From the NCBI RefSeq assembly GCF_036370855.1, contig NC_088099.1, positions 148,323,517 to 148,387,516 of the forward strand: a stretch of 64,000 nt of DNA, written 5' to 3'. A program made the position numbers and the translations under genes. Source of the DNA: Dromaius novaehollandiae (lineage: Eukaryota > Chordata > Aves > Casuariiformes > Dromaiidae). Positions 25,301 to 40,145 of the stretch are shown here, one piece after another. The stretch's first letter is position 1. Every line of letters begins with the position of its first letter. The notes under the pieces are model-generated. The model made no database searches, was not told the origin of the DNA, and saw nothing but the letters and a program-made list of their open reading frames with translations.

Positions 25301-28300
25301 AAACCTGACAGATTTCGGAAAGAGAGATAAAAGCTGCAGTGTTGTTCATTTTATTCTTCCTCCCCATATGAATTTTTGTATCTTTCTTTTCCGATGTTAG
25401 AGGTGGATGATACGAAGCCAATTCCTACCCAATAACTGGGTTAGGCACTTTTCATTTTTTATTTACCTAGCAGCTACAATAACAGGAACCCAGCTGTGAA
25501 CGGACCTCACTATGCTACTCCAATACAAATGATTTCTAATTGAAATATCAATAAACATTCTACTTTCACATCATCAATGTCCATTCTTAGGAACGGTTAC
25601 TTATTGCTCACAAACTTTGTAAACGTTTGAGCTCTTGAATCCCACTACTCAGAAATTCTGCAGCTGCTACTGTATACACCTCTCCTCTAAATGAGCTGAA
25701 ATAGGTTTCAAGTATCATGTCCTTCCATTCATAAAAGTAGCAGTTAAAAATACATTAAGGAAACCGTATTTTGGAAACAGATATCTTATACCTTGGAAAT
25801 TTATTGTTGGCTTTTTTTTTTTAGTAGACTTGGAGTACCTGATTGTCTAATAAACTCAGAGCAAAATTGAAATTAATTTTAGCCTCCATACGTTTTTGAA
25901 ATAACATACAAAACCGCATTGATTTTGTTTGCTTCTGTTTGCAAAAAAAGTTTGCTTTCCCTTGAACTTTAAGAACTGGATGGTTACTGAAGTCTATCTA
26001 CACCCTTTGAATAGTCAGAGCAAGACTTCCTATCTTTTCTGCATGTTGATAAAGATACTCAAGAACTCTCATCAACTATGTATGCAAATAGGTGGGTGAA
26101 GCTGGCATTTAAACTACTGTAAATTACGTAACAGCTACTAAAGAAATGATGAAAAATATGATGAATGAAGAGCTATGAATTAACATTTAGAAATTCAATA
26201 AGCTAGGTGTTCTTTGTGAATGAGTATGAAAGGTGAAGAGGAGATATTTTTAAAAGCTATTATTGTATGTCAGCAGAGTGTGTGTCAGTGAAGAATTTTT
26301 TCTGAGAATGCCTTAACATCACAGCTACAGTAATTTGCCTTTAGCTATGTAGGAAAGACCAGAGTTTTTTTCATTGGGAAAGTTTTCAAAGCTTCCTTTT
26401 GCCTGTCTCCAGACACATTACCTGGCGAAAAGGGAAGGGGGATCCTAGCTCACTTGAATTACCTTAGGAACCACTCCAGTTCCTGAAGCCCTTCAGGAAA
26501 AAAGCTCAGAACAAAGGCTGTAGTGTGCCACATGGTAAATTTTGCATTGGGGTAATCATTGATAGCTGTCCTGAAAAAACACATATATTAAAAGGTCAGA
26601 AAATAAAAATGGTTCCTGAAGGTAGGAGTTAAGTAGACTTATTAAAACACAGGCTATCATAAACACAAACAGCCTAAAAGAGTGAATTCATATCTACTAA
26701 ACCCATCCCTGTTGTGATCACTTCCTGCTTTGTCCTGAGGATGTGTCCACTGGCAGAAGTATTTCAGTAAAACAGAGGAAGTTTGCTGCTAGAGGGATCA
26801 TTTACTGCAGTGGTAAAACTAAAGAGCCTTTCAGCCTACAGTCACTAGCTTAAATTCCAAGTAATACTGCATGTGTGATACCAACACATGGTTGTCTAGG
26901 GACTTGAAGCAGCCTGAGCTCCATGATACAAAGCATATCACTGCAGCTGAAATGGAGACAGGGACTGAGTGGGCAGGTAGCCGTTTATTCAAAGCTATGG
27001 AAGATGTAAATCATGGTCCGAGAAGCATACACTGTCACTGCTTGATTTTTATAAATGCTGAAGAAGGAAAATGCTTGAGACTTTATGGTGCGATCCACTG
27101 AAGCAATGGGATGACTGTGGGGCACCTCTTCCACCTAAATATTCAGACAGGATTTTCCTAATTGGCATTCGCAGAGCCTCTTGACCTCTTTTGCCAGCAA
27201 TGGAAGGCTGGGTAAGGGTTATCATCTCATTGGTATATTTCTGTAATATAGTTGAATCCATCCTTCTTCTTAATTCAGTTGGTAAAAATTGCATTTGTTA
27301 GCAGAGGTGAGTCTTCACTCTTGGGGGGACCATATCCAAGGTTCTCTTATTTCTTATGTAGAAGGGATAGCAGAAGGGATGGACAAACTATGCAGTACAC
27401 AGTCTGTGCAGCTTCACTGACTAAGCTATGTTTAATAACTTTCACAGGAGATACCAAAGCATCAGTCTCTGAAAATTCACTTAAACAGAACAGTCCACAT
27501 AGACCTTCTCCCTTTCCTCCACTCAACTACAATGATAAAGTTTAAATGCTGGTGAGGGAGACCATGTGGCCAATGGACAGGCAAGCTCTAACTGTTCATA
27601 TGCTGGCAAAAATGGTAAAATATATCTTTAAATGAAGAAACTGCAAAAGTGGAATAACTCAGAGACAAAATGGTCTAGCCAGAAGCAAAGGTCTGAGAAC
27701 TAGCTAGTGGACTTTAAGAAAAGACCACCTTTTTACCACAACAGTCAATGATTCTACTTAAAGGCCATTTGCTGAATGGCATTATCCTTCATATTGCTCA
27801 GGAGTGTTTTCTGCCTCTAGATCAGTTGTTCACTCATTAATATCTGCAAGTCTTTTTTCTGGATTGTTGAGCCCATCTTTCTTGCAAATGATCTCAACAG
27901 TTGCACAGAGAAAAGATATGACAATGTTATGTTAAAACATACACTGTGTAAATCTAGTGATGGCTTGGGGATTTTATTGGGAAATCTTTTGATTTCTGAC
28001 TGAGTTTATGAACTTGATATGTGCAGAGCTGTCATGACTATTTTGCATCTGGGACAGTGGATTTCTCCTGTTCCCTCCACTTGTTTACCAAGGCTCTTAA
28101 ATCCTTAGGATATGAGAGGAAAGCCAATATGCAGGGCAGAGGCAGTTACAGGATACCCAACAGTAACACACTTCCCTCTTCTAGGCAGTGCTCAACCATG
28201 GTTTATTGCTACTATTCTGAGCACAGATACCATAAAAGGTAAGTTTCCTACTGGCCTTCAGAGATTTCCCTAACATGCTCTGCAATGACTGATCCCAAGA

Positions 28301-30324
28301 ACTTCATTGTGTCTGCTGTACCTCCTATGAACCCAGGAAGAGATAAACAAGGATAGGTGTTCCTAGGTGTACTAGGACAGGTAAGGCTAGTGTGAGGTGG
28401 GAACGTAATGCTGAGATACCCAGGCTCTCTTCTCTGACCTAATCTTCAAGAGAAGAATTCAAGGAAAATAAAATTAGTCATATGCTCCCATTTTTTTGTA
28501 TGGAATACATGAGGGAACAGGCTTTCTAAATTCAAAGGTGGAACAGCTGACATAAGAATAGCTAGAAGCTTATCTTCATTTGTGGCCCTGGAGATGAATA
28601 ATGATTGATTTAGGATGTATATTCAGTCCTTAGTACATAACATGAACTGCTTGAGAGCAGATGGGATGCAGGTTTACAAAATCTACTGGGTGGCATGCAC
28701 TGGGCCAGTTTTGCAACATCCTTGTTATCACTCGTGAAAGCAGGCCTTTGTACGTTCCCGTAATTCAGCAAAGCACATGGTGAAGCCATTGCCTGTGTCT
28801 CCTCCTAATCAGAACTACCTCCAGGACTAAGTCAGGTCAAATGATGAAAACCTCTCCCGCAACAAAGGAGAGAAGAAGCAAAGAAAGACAAACAGGTAAA
28901 TTTTTTATTGTATGTTTAACTGCACTAAGTCTATTAAGCTTGTAGGTAGTGAGTCAGACTCCTCAGACTCCTGGGAAGGGTGAAAGTTGAAGGAAGTGGG
29001 GAGGCTATAAGCCCTTTGGTACAGAGTACAGGGACAGTGCGGTGAACGGATGGAGCCAGGGGACACCAGTGGCAAAAGCTTCCTGGTCTTTGTGGTTTGG
29101 GTACGTGTGCAACTCACCGAAGAGTAAAAGCAGGACTAAATGAACCTTGAAGAAGCACTGTCTGGATACCAGCCCATCAGGCTGGTGAGTGTCCAAGAGA
29201 GAACACTCCTCAAGGACAGCACTACAAAATGCTTAAGAGGAAGAATGGCTAGAACATAAATTCCTACCATCAAAGGAATAATTTAGCAAAATAAAGCTTT
29301 ATAATTTTATCAGGTGGTCATTCACTTACTCTCAGTGCAAACAATAGCCATTATTGTAGCTTATTATTCAAGATTAAAAAATCATTTTCCATCAAGGCAC
29401 AGGGTACATGCTAGACATGAGTTTTGTCATCTCAAAAACCCAGTGAATTTTGTGAAAATGAGTTCTTATGAAATATCCTCTTAGTTCAGCTATTATCTTT
29501 GGCTGTAGCAATGACTCACTTGCTCTAAACTGAAACCCTAGAGTCAAGCTCGATCTATTCTCTTTCAAACTAAAAGCAGAATGCTAGCATGATCACTGCA
29601 GCTGCTTGCTTCCATTAAAGGCAAAAAATTGTCATAAATGGCAAGAAGTGTACCACTGTCCTGCACTGTCAGTGCCTAATTTGACATATTTTGTATTTTC
29701 TGAAGTAGGCTGATTGTCTGCGTTAGTGCTACCTTACAGTTCCTAGAGTTTATTTCCAATACCTGTCTTCAGATTCTCAAGGTTGGCTGTGATTTGATAA
29801 CGTATTTAGAAATGTGAATGTCCTTGTCTATGCTAGGCAAACAGTCCTTTTCAAAGTCATACTAGCAAGTCCATATTAAAACACAACCTTCTTTCCTAGT
29901 TTATCAATGGCTATTCATGAGGAGGGAAGCAGCAGAAGGGAAATAGAGCTATAGCTACCCCTCCAGTATGGCTAGTGAGATTCATAGGAGCAACACTATG
30001 GCTCTTTCAGCTCCTCCTCAGAAACGGACCTATATAACAGTAACCCACAAAGCTTAAGGTTTTTCTGTGGTAAGGGTCTTTTTCTGAGATGAATCTGAAA
30101 GAAATAGTAGCCCCCATTGGGGGACAGCAGGAATATTTGGAGGATATGTATTTCCATTTTTCTTTGGTCCACCTCTACCAAGCAGCAACATTTTCTCAGC
30201 ATTGGACATTTATAGAAGCAACCTAGCAAAACAGAGTTCCCTTTCTCATTGCCTCTTAAGCCATTTACTTTATATCTGTTGCAGGTTCTTAAGGGTCAGG
30301 TGCACATATCATTCATAAAATGAC
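22351..30324. other. Unique DNA, no gene recognised
   Basis: Frames of 60-106 codons occur on both strands without recognisable domains. Two deserve mention. A minus frame at 25019-24825 overlaps a plus frame at 24886-25089. A plus frame at 28021-28242 is followed by a good donor (GTAAGT at 28239-28244) but has a weak acceptor. A short GGAAAT-type simple repeat is at 24372-24395. Confidence 0.5.

Positions 30325-30350
<26 letters not shown>
30325..30350. repeat. (TA)13 microsatellite
   Basis: Thirteen uninterrupted TA units, seen directly, followed by a T-rich run. Confidence 0.95.
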
Positions 30351-30355
<5 letters not shown>

Positions 30356-33300
30356 TTTTGAATGGGCTGAGAATAGACAAGTGTAATTAGCTCCCCTTCA
30401 AAAAAACAAAACAGAGCAAAAAATACCCTCGAATCCTCCAAAAGCTTTGCTATCCATTGTAGCAGTGCAAGCAACAGCAGAAGAATGAATGTGGTACTAC
30501 AGAACAACTGACAAATAATTCAGATCTATTTACTTAAGGAATTTTCAGTAGTATTTCCGCTTCTTGTGAGATATGAAACCACAGAAAACTTTCTAAACAG
30601 CAGTGTAGCAGTGAATATGCTCCCTCAGGGAACAGTCTTTTGAATTCTTTACAGTGGCTACTTTAGCATAGCTGTACATAAAATGGGTGACTGTTTACGG
30701 AGTGAGCTGGAAAGCACATCTATATCAATAAGAGTTGACCCTTTGACTGTTCTTGAAAACCATACTGGTAGCTAAGAAGCCATATAAAATATTGTGGAAA
30801 CCTGCCAAGATAAAAAATTCTTTTTCATCCCTTTTTCACATTGGAAAAGCCATGAGAGAATAGACAAACTGTAATCAAGTGATCTTTAGTTATTCAGAAT
30901 GGAAGAAATTCCTGGCTGATGCATTTACAGAAAGACCTTAGAACATCAGTGTACTAAATCTAAATGATTAGAAGCATCTAGTACTATATCCTGTGAAAAG
31001 AAACTGTAGTATGCTGAGATAATAATGGGAGAAACTCAGCAAAAAAACCAGCCCATACAGAGAAGTTACATTACATGCTCAGAGAGGAGCTAGGAGTTAT
31101 TCAGAGACACTGACCCAAGGCTTTCTGCAGAGCTATAGAAATGGACAGTTGCAAATCTAGCTCATCAAAGAAAATATGGATCCATGTGGGGTGCTTAGAA
31201 ACTGTGATTGTACTCTTTTATGTATAAAGGTCACCACTAAAGTTATGGTAAGAGAGAGAATTTTGAAAGACATTTTCTGAGAAGAGTGGGAACAGAATTT
31301 GAGGCCTCCCTTAATTTTTATGATAGGCTGGGTACCAAGAATAGAAATTTAACCTGACATGCTTTGAAAGTGATCCTATTTATAGGTCAATAATTTAAAG
31401 ACTTAAAAAGCTTAGTCCCAAATGCTCAAAGGCGTGGAGCTAGAAATCTAAATACCCTTGAGGATGTTGAGTCCATTGCTCAGTTAAGCTATGTGCATGC
31501 TTGTGCCAGATTAGCTAAGATGTGTATGTAAGACATACATGCTCCTTATATTATTTTTCGCTGAAAACCAGTTTCTTCCATAAGAAAGTCCCTCAAGGAA
31601 AACTCCTTTCAAGAAGAATTTCACCTCTCAATGCCAAGTAGTAGACAGTTTAAAAAAAAAAAGTGGTTACATCAATATTTTTTTATACATCAATATTTCA
31701 GTAAAAACTTGTAATTTTATTCTCATCCCATTGTTGTGCAGCTGATCTTTTTATCTATACGTTACACAAAATACCAGATCACTTTTGGGCAAAATTCAGG
31801 CTTGAGAGAGGTCAGCCTCCCAAAGAGAAGAGCCTCAGAAAGCTATGGACTCTTGAAATCAGAGAATTATTAAGGGTATGATTATATTGATGGAACAGAT
31901 TATGGTAGTCTATATGCATTCATGTACTAATACACACATCAGGAATCATATGAAGGATGTTTATGGTTATATAATATGGTATATGGTTATTTAATAGAAA
32001 ATTAATTAGCTATTGATACCAGAAGCATAACAATTGATACAGGAGCAAAAGAAGAAATGATTTTCCCATCCTTTCCAGGCAAACTCTGTGTTCAGTCAAG
32101 CATCAGCCCTTATTTCTTCAGATATCATTTTCTGTTTCTATTGTTTACTGGTAGGTAGCAGTAACTGTGGAATCTGGAAGGTTATTTTTATATTGGAAAT
32201 GCTCTTGTGCTTCCACTACTGTCTAACCTGCAGGTGAGTCACCGATGCTGGTAGCTGGATGATTTCAGTGCAGAGTTGCTGTACCTAGTGGAACAGCAGG
32301 TTGCACAGATACAGAGTAGAATTTCTTTACAGAAGTCTGTTTATTAAAGATTTCTGTTTATTAAAGTACCATAGCTAGTTCAAAGTGCAAAATAAAGGTG
32401 CAATACCACAGACATACACAAAGGAGCATTTATTTCAGTTCCATGTAGATGATGTGTATCGTAATTATGTTTAATCCTGGAGATATGACAGCCATATCTA
32501 GCTCATTGTAATGGTAAAAACATATTAGTATACAAAAGGGGGAAAGAGTTGAAGTATCTGTTTAGGATAATGGAAAAGTACTTATTCTTAGGAACTAGAG
32601 TACATCATTCCTTTTTACTTGGTAAGAAAAACGCTGCACCAAGTTTGAACATGTTTGAGTTTCGAATACAGCTGCTGCAGCATATGCTTCTTGCAAGTTG
32701 TTAGTGGATTTAACAAGCATGTGAGTTTGCATTTTAGATCTGAAAACCTTCCTAAATACTTATCATTTATTCCTGTTTGAGTATAATGAAGACTCAGATC
32801 ATTCATTTGCCATCTTTTCCCAGTGTGGATGTGACACCTTTCCCACCTTCAGGTGTACTACAGGATACAACCAAGGAAACTCACTGGGCTGGATTCATTA
32901 GAACTATCAAAATGTCTGCCATGAATTGAAGGTATTTCTCAATGACTTCATATTAATTTAGACACTGCCATACATTACTCACTGAAGGCTAACTGTGGTT
33001 GTGTGGGTGGGAAACCAATGTACATAACTCATATGAACAAGTTGTGATTTTCTTACTTTTGCCTTATTGTGACCACACAAGATAGACTCTCCAGTTTCAG
33101 ATAGAACTGTGGTCTACATGGCAATGTAATTCAAGTCCCCAGTGTCAATATGTTTTAGAGTATTGTTGATGTCCAAATCTTTGCAGAATATGTGTGGGAA
33201 AAACAGATGGGAATTAGAGCAAAGGATTACAGTGATCCAGAAGTATCCTGATACACTGAAATAATCCTTTGTGCACTTTGACAATAAAAATGTAATCCCT

Positions 33301-36300
33301 ACCAAAGGACAGAACCTTTCACGCTAGGCAAAGAGAGTACTGCATACAAATGACAATAAATACATTAGAGATTTCACATTCATCTCAAGTTTTAAGAAAA
33401 TGCCAAAAATTTAGCTAGATCTAGATGATGGTGGAATGACTAAGATTTTCTCTAATGATTAAACCTGAAGCAGTCAACATTTTGGCTTCTGTCTAAAGCC
33501 TCCCACTCCCAGGCAAAATAAGTATTTTTTTCCTATCAACATATCCTTAGTCTTCAACCTTCACATTAGCTAATCTTCCTCCTTCTGTCTAAATGCATGC
33601 AAGCCGTCCCTTGCACCTGTGGTGTTCTTACAGCAGTCCTTTTTATTCTTTCAAATATGGAGAAAATACTATTGAAAAGGTATCCAATGTTAACAATTAT
33701 AGGTGGAAATCATATGCATTTCTGTGTGTATTTCTGGACACACACACACTGTGAATCGATGCTGAGAGCTCTGGAAAGGGACATGGGAGCAGGAAAGCAG
33801 ACTGCTGGTAAACTTTGCTGGTTTACCCAAATTCTGTGAATAGTAGATTTTAGATGCCTTGTTACTGCTCACTGTGACATGAAGTGTGGAAACAAGCATA
33901 AGGTACATATGATATGTGAGCACAGAGCCCAGGTACTCTCAAAACAGGGTTTAAATAATCCACAGACCCTGAATGGTGTTTATGAACACGGGTGAGTATA
34001 GGAACAATCCTACCTCACTGTTGGTAGAAAGGAAACCATTTGAGACCTTTTGAATCTTACTTGCCTGCTTGACAGGTTGTCAGATATTTGTCATATCTAT
34101 AAGGCACAGAGAAACGGCAAGCACTTTCTTTTTTCATGTTTCCTTCCTCTAAACAGAGGATCTGTTCTGAGATAAAGAATTACAAATTGGAAGTGGCGTA
34201 AAACAAGGGAAGTGGCCAAAACCAGCCAACGTGGTTTGAAAACATCACGCTTGGAGAAATAGCCTTTTCAGCCTGGAAATTTTAAGGTTAAAAATGGAAG
34301 CAATGGTGAAAACAAATGGAGTATTGCAACTGCTGTGACAACACCCCACGTCTGTAGGGTCGTGTTATGCTCTGTTTCTCTTTACTGCAGGCACAGCTTT
34401 GCTGGCAGGTTACGGAACAAATTTCCAAGCCAAAATGTATTATTTTTATGTGTTGTATCAAAAAATATTAGAAAGAAAATTCTGTGGTTTTTTTTCCTAG
34501 ATGATACATTCTGAAATTAACATACTTTAAAGATTTTTTCTATTAGAAAAATTGTCAAGATCTGTGTATGTGGAAAATATTACTCTATGTCAATTTTCCC
34601 CACAGAAAATCCTTTCACTGATTTTTTTTCCCTCTGTCCAGCTGTACAGTTAACACAGTTTACAACCTAATCTCATTAAAACCTGATACTACTCTGAGGG
34701 TTAACAGAAGTTTTATTTCTCTTTAAAAAAGTAGCTGTGGTAATTCTGGCACCTGCAGAGGAGTGCTGTGTAACTTAGAGCAATAATTTAAGAATACTCA
34801 TACTAAAATGTAGAACAAATCATGTAATTTTGTTTAACCCTTAAAATCTTTCACCAAACTCATGTTATTATTCTACAAATAATCCAGTCTCTAACTTTTC
34901 TACATTTTAATTCTTATGTTTGCGTATATCATGCTGCTTATTTGGCATAGAATGGAATTTCTTCCATTCTGTGTCATTGCAAACTCATTGTTTCTATGCT
35001 TTGATAATATTTTGTGGCAGCAGTTGCAAAATGATCCCGTATTAAGCCATCTCTTATCCTTATTTACTCATTTTTCCAGTGAGTAGAAACACTTGCATGA
35101 GTTCACACTGACTTCAGTTAATCTGTATGCAGATTTAAAACATGAACTTACGGATGCAGTGGTTGGCAGTATTATTTCTGCAGTGTTAGGTATACAGAAA
35201 ACTTTCTAGTTTTGCAAACAAATTCTGCTGTCAGGGTTTTATTGTCTTCGTAGAACAAGCATGTTAAAGTTACATTTTAAATAGACTTTAAGACTATAGT
35301 TTCAATGCTTTCATAAATGGCTTAACATATTTATAAACTATTGCTGTACATTGTACCAAATTTTCTGGCATGCTGACCTTATCATATTTGTATCCTACTG
35401 AATGTTTTTAAAGCAGTGCACAATTAACAGAAAACCTAGAAAGTATTAACTCCTAAGAAGAATATTATGCTCTGCCTTTGTGTCAGCTAGGCAGAGATCA
35501 TTAACTGACTCAGTTTGCTACAAGTGGGAGTTTGTAACAAAGAAAAGGGAGAAAGAAGAACCTCGGCAAAGGAGGGAAAATTCAGGTGAGGGTTTGGTTT
35601 TCGAATGATGGAAGAGCATCAAAGTAGCTCATCTTATCTCAGGTCCATATCAACAATATGTTTTCATACGTGTGAAGAGAGTCTGTGATTCTTATTAAGC
35701 AATTAAAAAATTCAAAATCTTCTCAGAACAGAAAAAATAGCTTGCAAAGCTTTCACTGTGTTGAGCCAGGGCCCTCCAGTCATCAGAATAATATTGAACT
35801 GAGAAATAGTTATATGAAAACAAGACATTTCTATGTCTAAGATTATTTATGTATGTACGTTTTGTATTTTCATATGATAAAAGAGAAATGAGGAATTATG
35901 TAAGCAGAGCTGCACAGAACTAGCTTTTGCTATGTAAAATAATGTTGATGACATCTCAGAGTTTTAAACAAGAAAGGCTGCAAGGCAAAAATGTTAGTAT
36001 GAATTATTTTTGTAAGAGAAAGGCAAAAATATATTCGAAACCAGAATCAAGCTGTACACCTACAATGGGAATCATGTTACTGAACATAAGGGGAGCGTGA
36101 ACACAGCCACCCAGTGCCTTTGGATGCCCTGGCATACTCAAGACACCTGCAGAACTTTGGAAAATATGACACCAGGCTTATGAGAGGCCTGCAAACTTCT
36201 GAGGGGGTAACTGGAGGCCAAATGGCATACCTGGCCATGTCTAGTGTGGCTGTAGAAACTCCTGCTGAAACAGCTGAGCCCCTCCCTTGACATCTAGGAG

Positions 36301-39300
36301 TTAGATGCCTCAGTCTGAGCTCTTAGACTCCCTTCAGGGTCAACAGGCAAAAATAGGTATCTTCAGAGGTTACCTTTTCTCATCCTAAAGTAAGTCAGAG
36401 AAATTTCCACCTGAAGATGCCTGTTTGTCTCTGCTAATGATAGAGTCCTTCAGTGACTAACTCAGACACATAGACACGTATAGCTGAACTCATTTTCCCA
36501 AATCTGAGCTCCCGGTGCCATGCAAGGTGCCCCAAGTCTTGCACCTCACGTCTGGCTGCCACCCAAGAAAGGTCTAAAGCCTTCCTTGGTCCTGCTGGCC
36601 AGCCCCAAGCAGTGGCCTTGGTTCAGCAGCAGGAGGCCAGGCAGGAAAGCCTGGTGCGTCTGGAGTGGCTCTAGTTGCCTGTATGTCAGCCGCTGAACTG
36701 AGCTCTTGATGTCTACTTTATGGTGAGCCAAATCACTGTGTAGGCACTACTGACTGTATTGACTAGATTTCCACTGATTTTTAACAGCATCTTACAATTA
36801 GCACATGTGTAGACACTGACATGTAGACACATGTAGAAGGTCTGAGTCTTATCCCTAACTTTAAACATTTAGTTTATGTGGAATTAATCCTGGTCCTAAG
36901 AGCTTCTTTTAACAAAAAGACTATTTCATGGCCCTAACTCCTCACCCCCAAAATAGTTTATGCCCCTCCTCAGAAGAGAGAGTTGTCCAGATGTAAAGAC
37001 GTCGGCAATGCCTCCTTGAAGAGGTGGGAAGGGAAAAAGAACTGGCTGATGCCCAAGATGAACCCAGACTTCAAAGTGGGAGCTTCTGTAGTTTCCTTTA
37101 GGCATGCTGGAGTCAGACGATTTATTAAAACCATGAGAGAGTCACTTGTCAGGGCTTCCTGGGACTCTAAAAGGACAATGCCAGCAAGGTATTAAGAGAA
37201 AACTTTCTTAAAATACTTTAGAACTATATTTAAGATACTTAAAGAACAAAGCTATCATCTTGCTGAATACCTAAACTGAACTCTGTTTAGAGCACTCGGA
37301 GATACAGAAAAATTTAGAAAAGAGAGAGAAATGAAAGGGTCAAACTTTATTGTCTTTATGTCTTTTGTAGAATCCTAGGCACAACTGGGGCATAATCCAC
37401 ACACCATCCATTCAGTGACTAGTTTTGCCTTCACTACTTTTTTTGCCACAGTGTTATCTTGACAATGTCAGCTATGGTAGGCACATACAAGCTGTCTCAT
37501 CCCTGGGGACTCTGTCCAGGACTGACTAAAGTACTAAAACCCTGCATTCAAAACAATATGTTGCATATTCATCACCACAGTGCCATGAAGCATATAGAGC
37601 AAAGGGAAAAAAATCAAACAAACCAAAAGAACTGAGACTGGTCCTTATTTATACGTTTATCATGATGGGGGAGTGTGGGGGGATAAAGAGTCTGTTTAGG
37701 TTATATTTGGCTCCAGTATGTTTGGTCCCTTCCAACAGTCCTCAGTAGACAAGATGAGCACTTGTAGAGCAGTGCTTTTGCTCCTGCACGCCTCACACCC
37801 CCGGGGCACCACATGCTGTCACTCTGCGGGAAAGATGCATGACATGTCTGGTTGGCTTGTAGAAGCTGGCAAGGGCTGAAACATACTTAGAGCAGATGGT
37901 GTATTTGGACACTGCCAGAGCCTAACAAATCTCTACCGACCATACGTACACTGAAATTTTTCAGAATCTCATCAGTTGGTCAAATTTGGGTGGATTTTCA
38001 TGGGGTTAAAAAAGGCGCATCCCTGGCAGCACTAGGACTCTTGTCAAATAAGTGCTTCAGTATACAGAGCTGCTTGATCTTCTCCGTAAACAGTCATGAA
38101 TTTTAAAAACCTTGTAACACAGGCCTAGCATATTTCCCCTAACTACAGCAATGGTTCATTCCCTTTAGCTGAAAATTTTCCAACAAAATTCAGCCTGAGA
38201 CAGGACCTGATATAAAAATTTGAATCTGAATAGTTAAAATTTGGCATATTTTCAATGAGAAGAAAAACAGGTTGTGTAATGGGAAAATTACCTACCTATC
38301 TAGAGAATTCCCTACAAGTAACATCTATACTATTCAATAACATTTTCAAAAATCGGCAGTTGAATATTTTGTTTAATTAAGAAAATGAAGACATTTCGGC
38401 ATCTGAAAATACATTTAAAAGATGGGAAAACAACTACTGAAATTCTCTGTGGACTGGTAAAGTGCAGATGAGTTGATTCCTATTGGATTCCCTTAATAGA
38501 GTGTTGGAATCTGAAATTCTTCAGCCTATTCTTTCAATGGGAATGAGACCTGAAATGTTCAGGCCACAGAAAAAAAAAAAAGTCACACTTCCAATATTCT
38601 TGCACACAGAATGTCTACAAGAGTAAATAATAGCAATAGTGTCAGTATTAAAAATAAAATCATCTCCTTTTCAGAAATTTTGATTGTTGTCCACTTAAGA
38701 TATTACTAAATTAATCTTGGAAAACCCTTCAGGCTATTAAACAAATTATATTCTGGAGTTAAGTCACCAAGAATAATTTCTAATACTGAGTATCAGATGA
38801 AGAAAATAAACTAATGATTTTATTTAATTAAGAAACAATATGCATACCTATGCTATCTATAGAGCGTACTGCTTCCTAACTGTATTACCTGTTTGAGGCT
38901 TTCCTTTTATTGATTGTTGGTTGCATAACCTCTAGCAATAAAAAAAATTAGTAGTCTTATTCCCATCTGTCTGCCTGGCTCAGCTTTGTAGTAACATGTT
39001 GGACTTTGGTGGGGTTTTGGCCACAATTAAAATAGTGACCTCACTGTTTATAAAGCGTACTGTAAGTTTGGGATCTATCTGGAAGTCTCAAGGGCGATTT
39101 AAATCATTGATCTTCCTTCTATTTCTTTTACCAAGAGTCAACACAAGGTCACAAATTTAGAAAGGGATTCAAATTGCGAAATGTAGTTTCTCAGACTGCA
39201 ACTTTCATAACATTTCTACTTTTATATCTTCACAGATGAGCTGTAAAGATCAGATTAGGGATGAATTTCTACCTTCCTTACCCTAACGTTCAGAATTATT

Positions 39301-39324
39301 CAGAGAAGAACCAAATCCAGGGTG
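30351..39324. other. Unique AT-rich DNA, no gene recognised
   Basis: No coding exon is convincing. The plus frame 36983-37195 lies near a GTATTAAG that is a poor donor. A short tandem duplication of TCTGTTTATTAAAG lies at 32336-32349 and 32353-32366. A 9-bp inverted repeat (AGAATGGAA, 4-nt spacer, TTCCATTCT) lies at 34949-34970. A patch at 36270-36350 (gacatctaggagttagatgcc) may be an old repeat related to the one near 63.7 kb. Confidence 0.45.
32336..32366. repeat. Short tandem duplication, period 17
   Basis: The 14-mer TCTGTTTATTAAAG occurs twice, 17 bases apart. Seen directly. Confidence 0.85.
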
Positions 39325-39640
39325 ATTCTGGATCATTATAAATTCAGAGCTGGAATGAACCTGAAAGGATGAGCTATCCCAATTTCTTCACCAAGGCAAG
39401 TTCAGCTATATTGAACCACTGTCAAAGAGATGAGATGTAAAATTTATCAAAAATGTTGGTGATGGAGATTCCACAATCTCTGCAGGCAATAATTCCGGTG
39501 TTTCACCACCCCAGCCATAGGAAAGCTTTTCCTCATGGTTTATCTAAATCATCCTTGATGCACTGTAAGCCTGTTATTCTACAAGCATGGACAAATATGT
39601 TTTTCTTACTGTTGCCATTAATATGATAGAAGATAGTCCT
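39325..39640 (-). repeat. Old CR1-like LINE 3' fragment
   Basis: On the plus strand the block reads as a reversed CR1 3' region. It begins with a tail-like 'attcagagctggaatgaacctgaaaggatgagctatccc'. The next part, 'ggtgatggagattccacaatctctgcaggcaataattccggtgtttcaccacc', corresponds to the reversed codons for the well-conserved CR1 segment preceding the C-terminus. 'gaaagcttttcctcatggtt' and 'catggacaaatatg' follow in the expected order. There are many substitutions, so this is an old copy. Confidence 0.75.
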
Positions 39641-40145
39641 AAACAACATAGCCACCTAGTACTGAAAAGGGTTCCCAGTTTGTTTGGTTTTTCACTTTAT
39701 TTTCTTGAAAAAGGAGCTTTCCATAGTAGATTTGAGGTTTATAAGCTTTGATCTATTAAAACTGTTTGCATTGTGTTGCTGCAATAAAAATGGAGGGAAA
39801 TAATGCACTTGTTTGTCAGATGGCTATATGTAGTATGACAATAAGCAGTTTTGAGTTCTTGGGACTAAGTGCATGTACTGATTGGGTCCTGGTCATGTAC
39901 CGGTCCTCTCTTGGCTGCGCTATGACTATATGGTGACCAGCAGAAAGAATGGACCTCTCAATCTATACAAGGTCTTAGACACTTGTGTTGCTATTGTATC
40001 AGGAAGCTTCTGATATTTTTTTAATGTACTGAGGTGAGAAATAGGATTTGGAATGATATAACTGTTTTGGTTTCTCATTTTTTACATTCTTTATTAATAC
40101 AAAATAAGGCTACTTAATCAAAGTATTATTTTTATTTGTTTTCAG

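Noticed and set aside
28021..28242. Plus frame ending at a good donor (GTAAGT)
   Set aside because: The upstream acceptor (GTGCAG at 28026) lacks a pyrimidine tract, and the translation has no recognisable features.
36983..37195. 70-codon plus frame as an exon of the 40.1-kb candidate gene
   Set aside because: The donor (GTATTA) is poor, the acceptor inside the frame is weak, and no homology is recognised.
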